64,000 nt of DNA from contig NZ_CP132336.1 of NCBI RefSeq assembly GCF_030758315.1, positions 3,377,001 through 3,441,000 of the forward strand. The letters are read 5' to 3'. Below, in pieces: positions 62,968 to 64,000 of the stretch; within the stretch, counting starts at the first letter, position 1, and every line of letters begins with the position of its first letter. This DNA comes from Pararhizobium sp. IMCC3301. Its GTDB lineage: Bacteria; Pseudomonadota; Alphaproteobacteria; Rhizobiales; GCA-2746425. A program made the translations under genes and the position numbers. The notes beneath the pieces were generated by a model. That model had not been told where the DNA came from, did not search any database, and was given only the letters and a program-made list of their open reading frames with translations.

Positions 62968-63905
62968 AGCCTGACATATTGGTTATCTGGCCGAACCGGC
63001 CGGAACAAATGGCCATGCTGTATGCGGCCTATACCCTGCACCGGCTTGATCTTGCCTCCGATCCTGGGGCCTTGCTGGCCAGGGTTTCAGATCAGATCAC
63101 AGCGGTTGTCACAACCGGTGGCAAGGGGTTGGATGCAGAGCTGATCCGGCAACTGCCCAATCTCAAGATCGTGGCTTCATCGGGTGTCGGCTATGATACA
63201 ATCGACATTGCTGCATGTACTGAACGCGGCATTGTGGTGACAAACACGCCCGATGTCCTGACCGATGACGTAGCCGACACAGCCATCATGCTGCTGCTGG
63301 CAGCGCGTCGTCAACTGGTGCTGGCCGACCGCTATGTGCGCAGCGGCGACTGGGGGCGCAACGGTCCATATCCATTGTTGTCAGCAATGCGCGGCAAACG
63401 GCTTGGAATTGTCGGGCTTGGGCGGATCGGGCAGGCGATCGCTGCACGTGCGGAACCAATGGGTTGCGAGATTGCCTATACCGGCAGAACCGCAAAGCCT
63501 GAAATTGCCTACAGCTTCGAACCTGATCTTAAAAGTCTGGCCCGCTGGGCGGATATTCTGGTGGTCGCCACCTCGGGCGGTCCGCAGACGCGCGGGCTTA
63601 TCGGAGCCGACATCATTTCCGCACTCGGGCCACAGGCTACCTTGATCAATATTGCGCGCGGCAGCGTCGTCGATGAAAAGGCGATGATCGCGGCGCTACG
63701 CTCTGGCGATCTGGGTTCGGCCGGACTGGATGTCTACTGCAACGAGCCCGACATCGACCCGGAATTTCGCCAGCTGGAAAACACCGTCCTTTATCCACAC
63801 CATGCATCGGGTACGTTTGAAACCCGCGGTGCCATGGCGCAATTGGTTGTCGATAATCTGGCAGCCTTTTTCCAAGGTCAGCCCGTGCTGACTCCGGTTA
63901 ACTGA
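62964..63905 (+). CDS. D-2-hydroxyacid dehydrogenase family protein
   Basis: This encodes 313 residues, with an ATGA overlap to the ATPase. The NAD(P) site is L-G-I-V-G-L-G-R-I-G-Q-A-I (about 151-163), with catalytic residues in N-I-A-R-G-S-V-V-D-E (Arg), the C-N-E-P-D-I-D segment (Glu) and Y-P-H-H-A-S-G (His). The family reduces glyoxylate, hydroxypyruvate or related keto acids. In this operon it may process the imported compound. Confidence 0.9.
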   Translation: MKPDILVIWPNRPEQMAMLYAAYTLHRLDLASDPGALLARVSDQITAVVTTGGKGLDAELIRQLPNLKIVASSGVGYDTIDIAACTERGIVVTNTPDVLTDDVADTAIMLLLAARRQLVLADRYVRSGDWGRNGPYPLLSAMRGKRLGIVGLGRIGQAIAARAEPMGCEIAYTGRTAKPEIAYSFEPDLKSLARWADILVVATSGGPQTRGLIGADIISALGPQATLINIARGSVVDEKAMIAALRSGDLGSAGLDVYCNEPDIDPEFRQLENTVLYPHHASGTFETRGAMAQLVVDNLAAFFQGQPVLTPVN

Positions 63906-63926
63906 AAAGCTCACAGAGGAAGCTAC

Positions 63927-64000
63927 ATGGCGACGACACTTTGGTTTTTTCGCTGGCCGTTTCTGGTAACGGCTCTGGGACTTGCGCTGGCTTTCTGGCT
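63927..64000 (+). CDS. Membrane protein, 5' end only (possibly DUF475/TerC-type)
   Basis: AGAGGA lies 6 bases before ATG 63927. The first 24 codons give a Trp/Phe-rich hydrophobic start with F-L-V-T-A-L-G-L-A-L-A-F, like the N-terminus of DUF475 integral membrane proteins, but this is too short to be sure. The gene runs off the window. Confidence 0.4.
   Translation, partial: MATTLWFFRWPFLVTALGLALAFW

Noticed and set aside
1-64000. CRISPR arrays, tRNA or rRNA genes
   Set aside because: No regularly spaced direct repeats and no recognisable tRNA or rRNA sequence were found by reading. A covariance-model scan would be decisive.

Overview
The window looks like a stretch of alphaproteobacterial chromosome, most likely Hyphomicrobiales (Rhizobiales) or a close relative. 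The clues are the TctABC, polyamine and peptide ABC import clusters next to catabolic genes, an octopine/nopaline-type dehydrogenase, a MobC plus relaxase-helicase pair of the type found on alphaproteobacterial elements, and many ATGA-overlapped operons. This is inference from gene content; there is no rRNA or other marker gene in the window to name the organism.

Bases 1 to about 34,300 are an accessory, mobile-element and defence region. In order it holds: the C-terminal part of a STAND NTPase (cut by the window edge); an ApeA-like HEPN protein; a four-gene minus-strand operon of two tail-anchored membrane proteins, a small soluble protein and an exported thermonuclease; ardC and a ParB-family gene; a ParDE-type toxin-antitoxin pair; a 46-residue basic protein gene; a serine recombinase; a Rap1a-like exported protein; several Xre regulators; an intact IS3-family element that interrupts a GNAT gene; a SRAP (YedK/HMCES-type) protein; a Gabija-type pair (OLD nuclease plus UvrD-type helicase); an orphan 258-residue gene; a graveyard of IS5, IS3 and IS630 remnants; an AT-rich three-gene module (P-loop ATPase, two-TM protein, P-loop ATPase); a relaxase-helicase with mobC; and a RES-Xre toxin-antitoxin operon with an unrecognised 449-residue first gene. 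No type IV secretion genes are visible here, so the element is at most mobilizable from what can be seen.

Bases 34,400 to 64,000 read as ordinary, higher-GC chromosome devoted to transport and catabolism. There is a heterodimeric ABC exporter, a NYN-domain protein, a CPA1 Na+/H+ antiporter, and a LysR regulator divergent from an MFS transporter. A long overlapping operon (43,449-51,175) follows: FAD oxidoreductase, two AhpD/CMD-fold proteins, an opine-type dehydrogenase and a complete PotDBCA-like importer. Next come a tctCBA tripartite importer with a fumarylacetoacetate hydrolase-family enzyme and a divergent FadR-type regulator, an EamA exporter, and a dppABC-D/F peptide-type importer with a D-2-hydroxyacid dehydrogenase. 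The last 74 bases start a membrane-protein gene.

The best candidates for something undescribed are the AT-rich ATPase / membrane protein / ATPase module (24,221-27,381), the tail-anchored-protein plus nuclease operon (3,329-5,574), and the three-gene RES operon (31,577-33,840). The catabolic operon at 43.4-51.2 kb has recognisable families but an unknown substrate.
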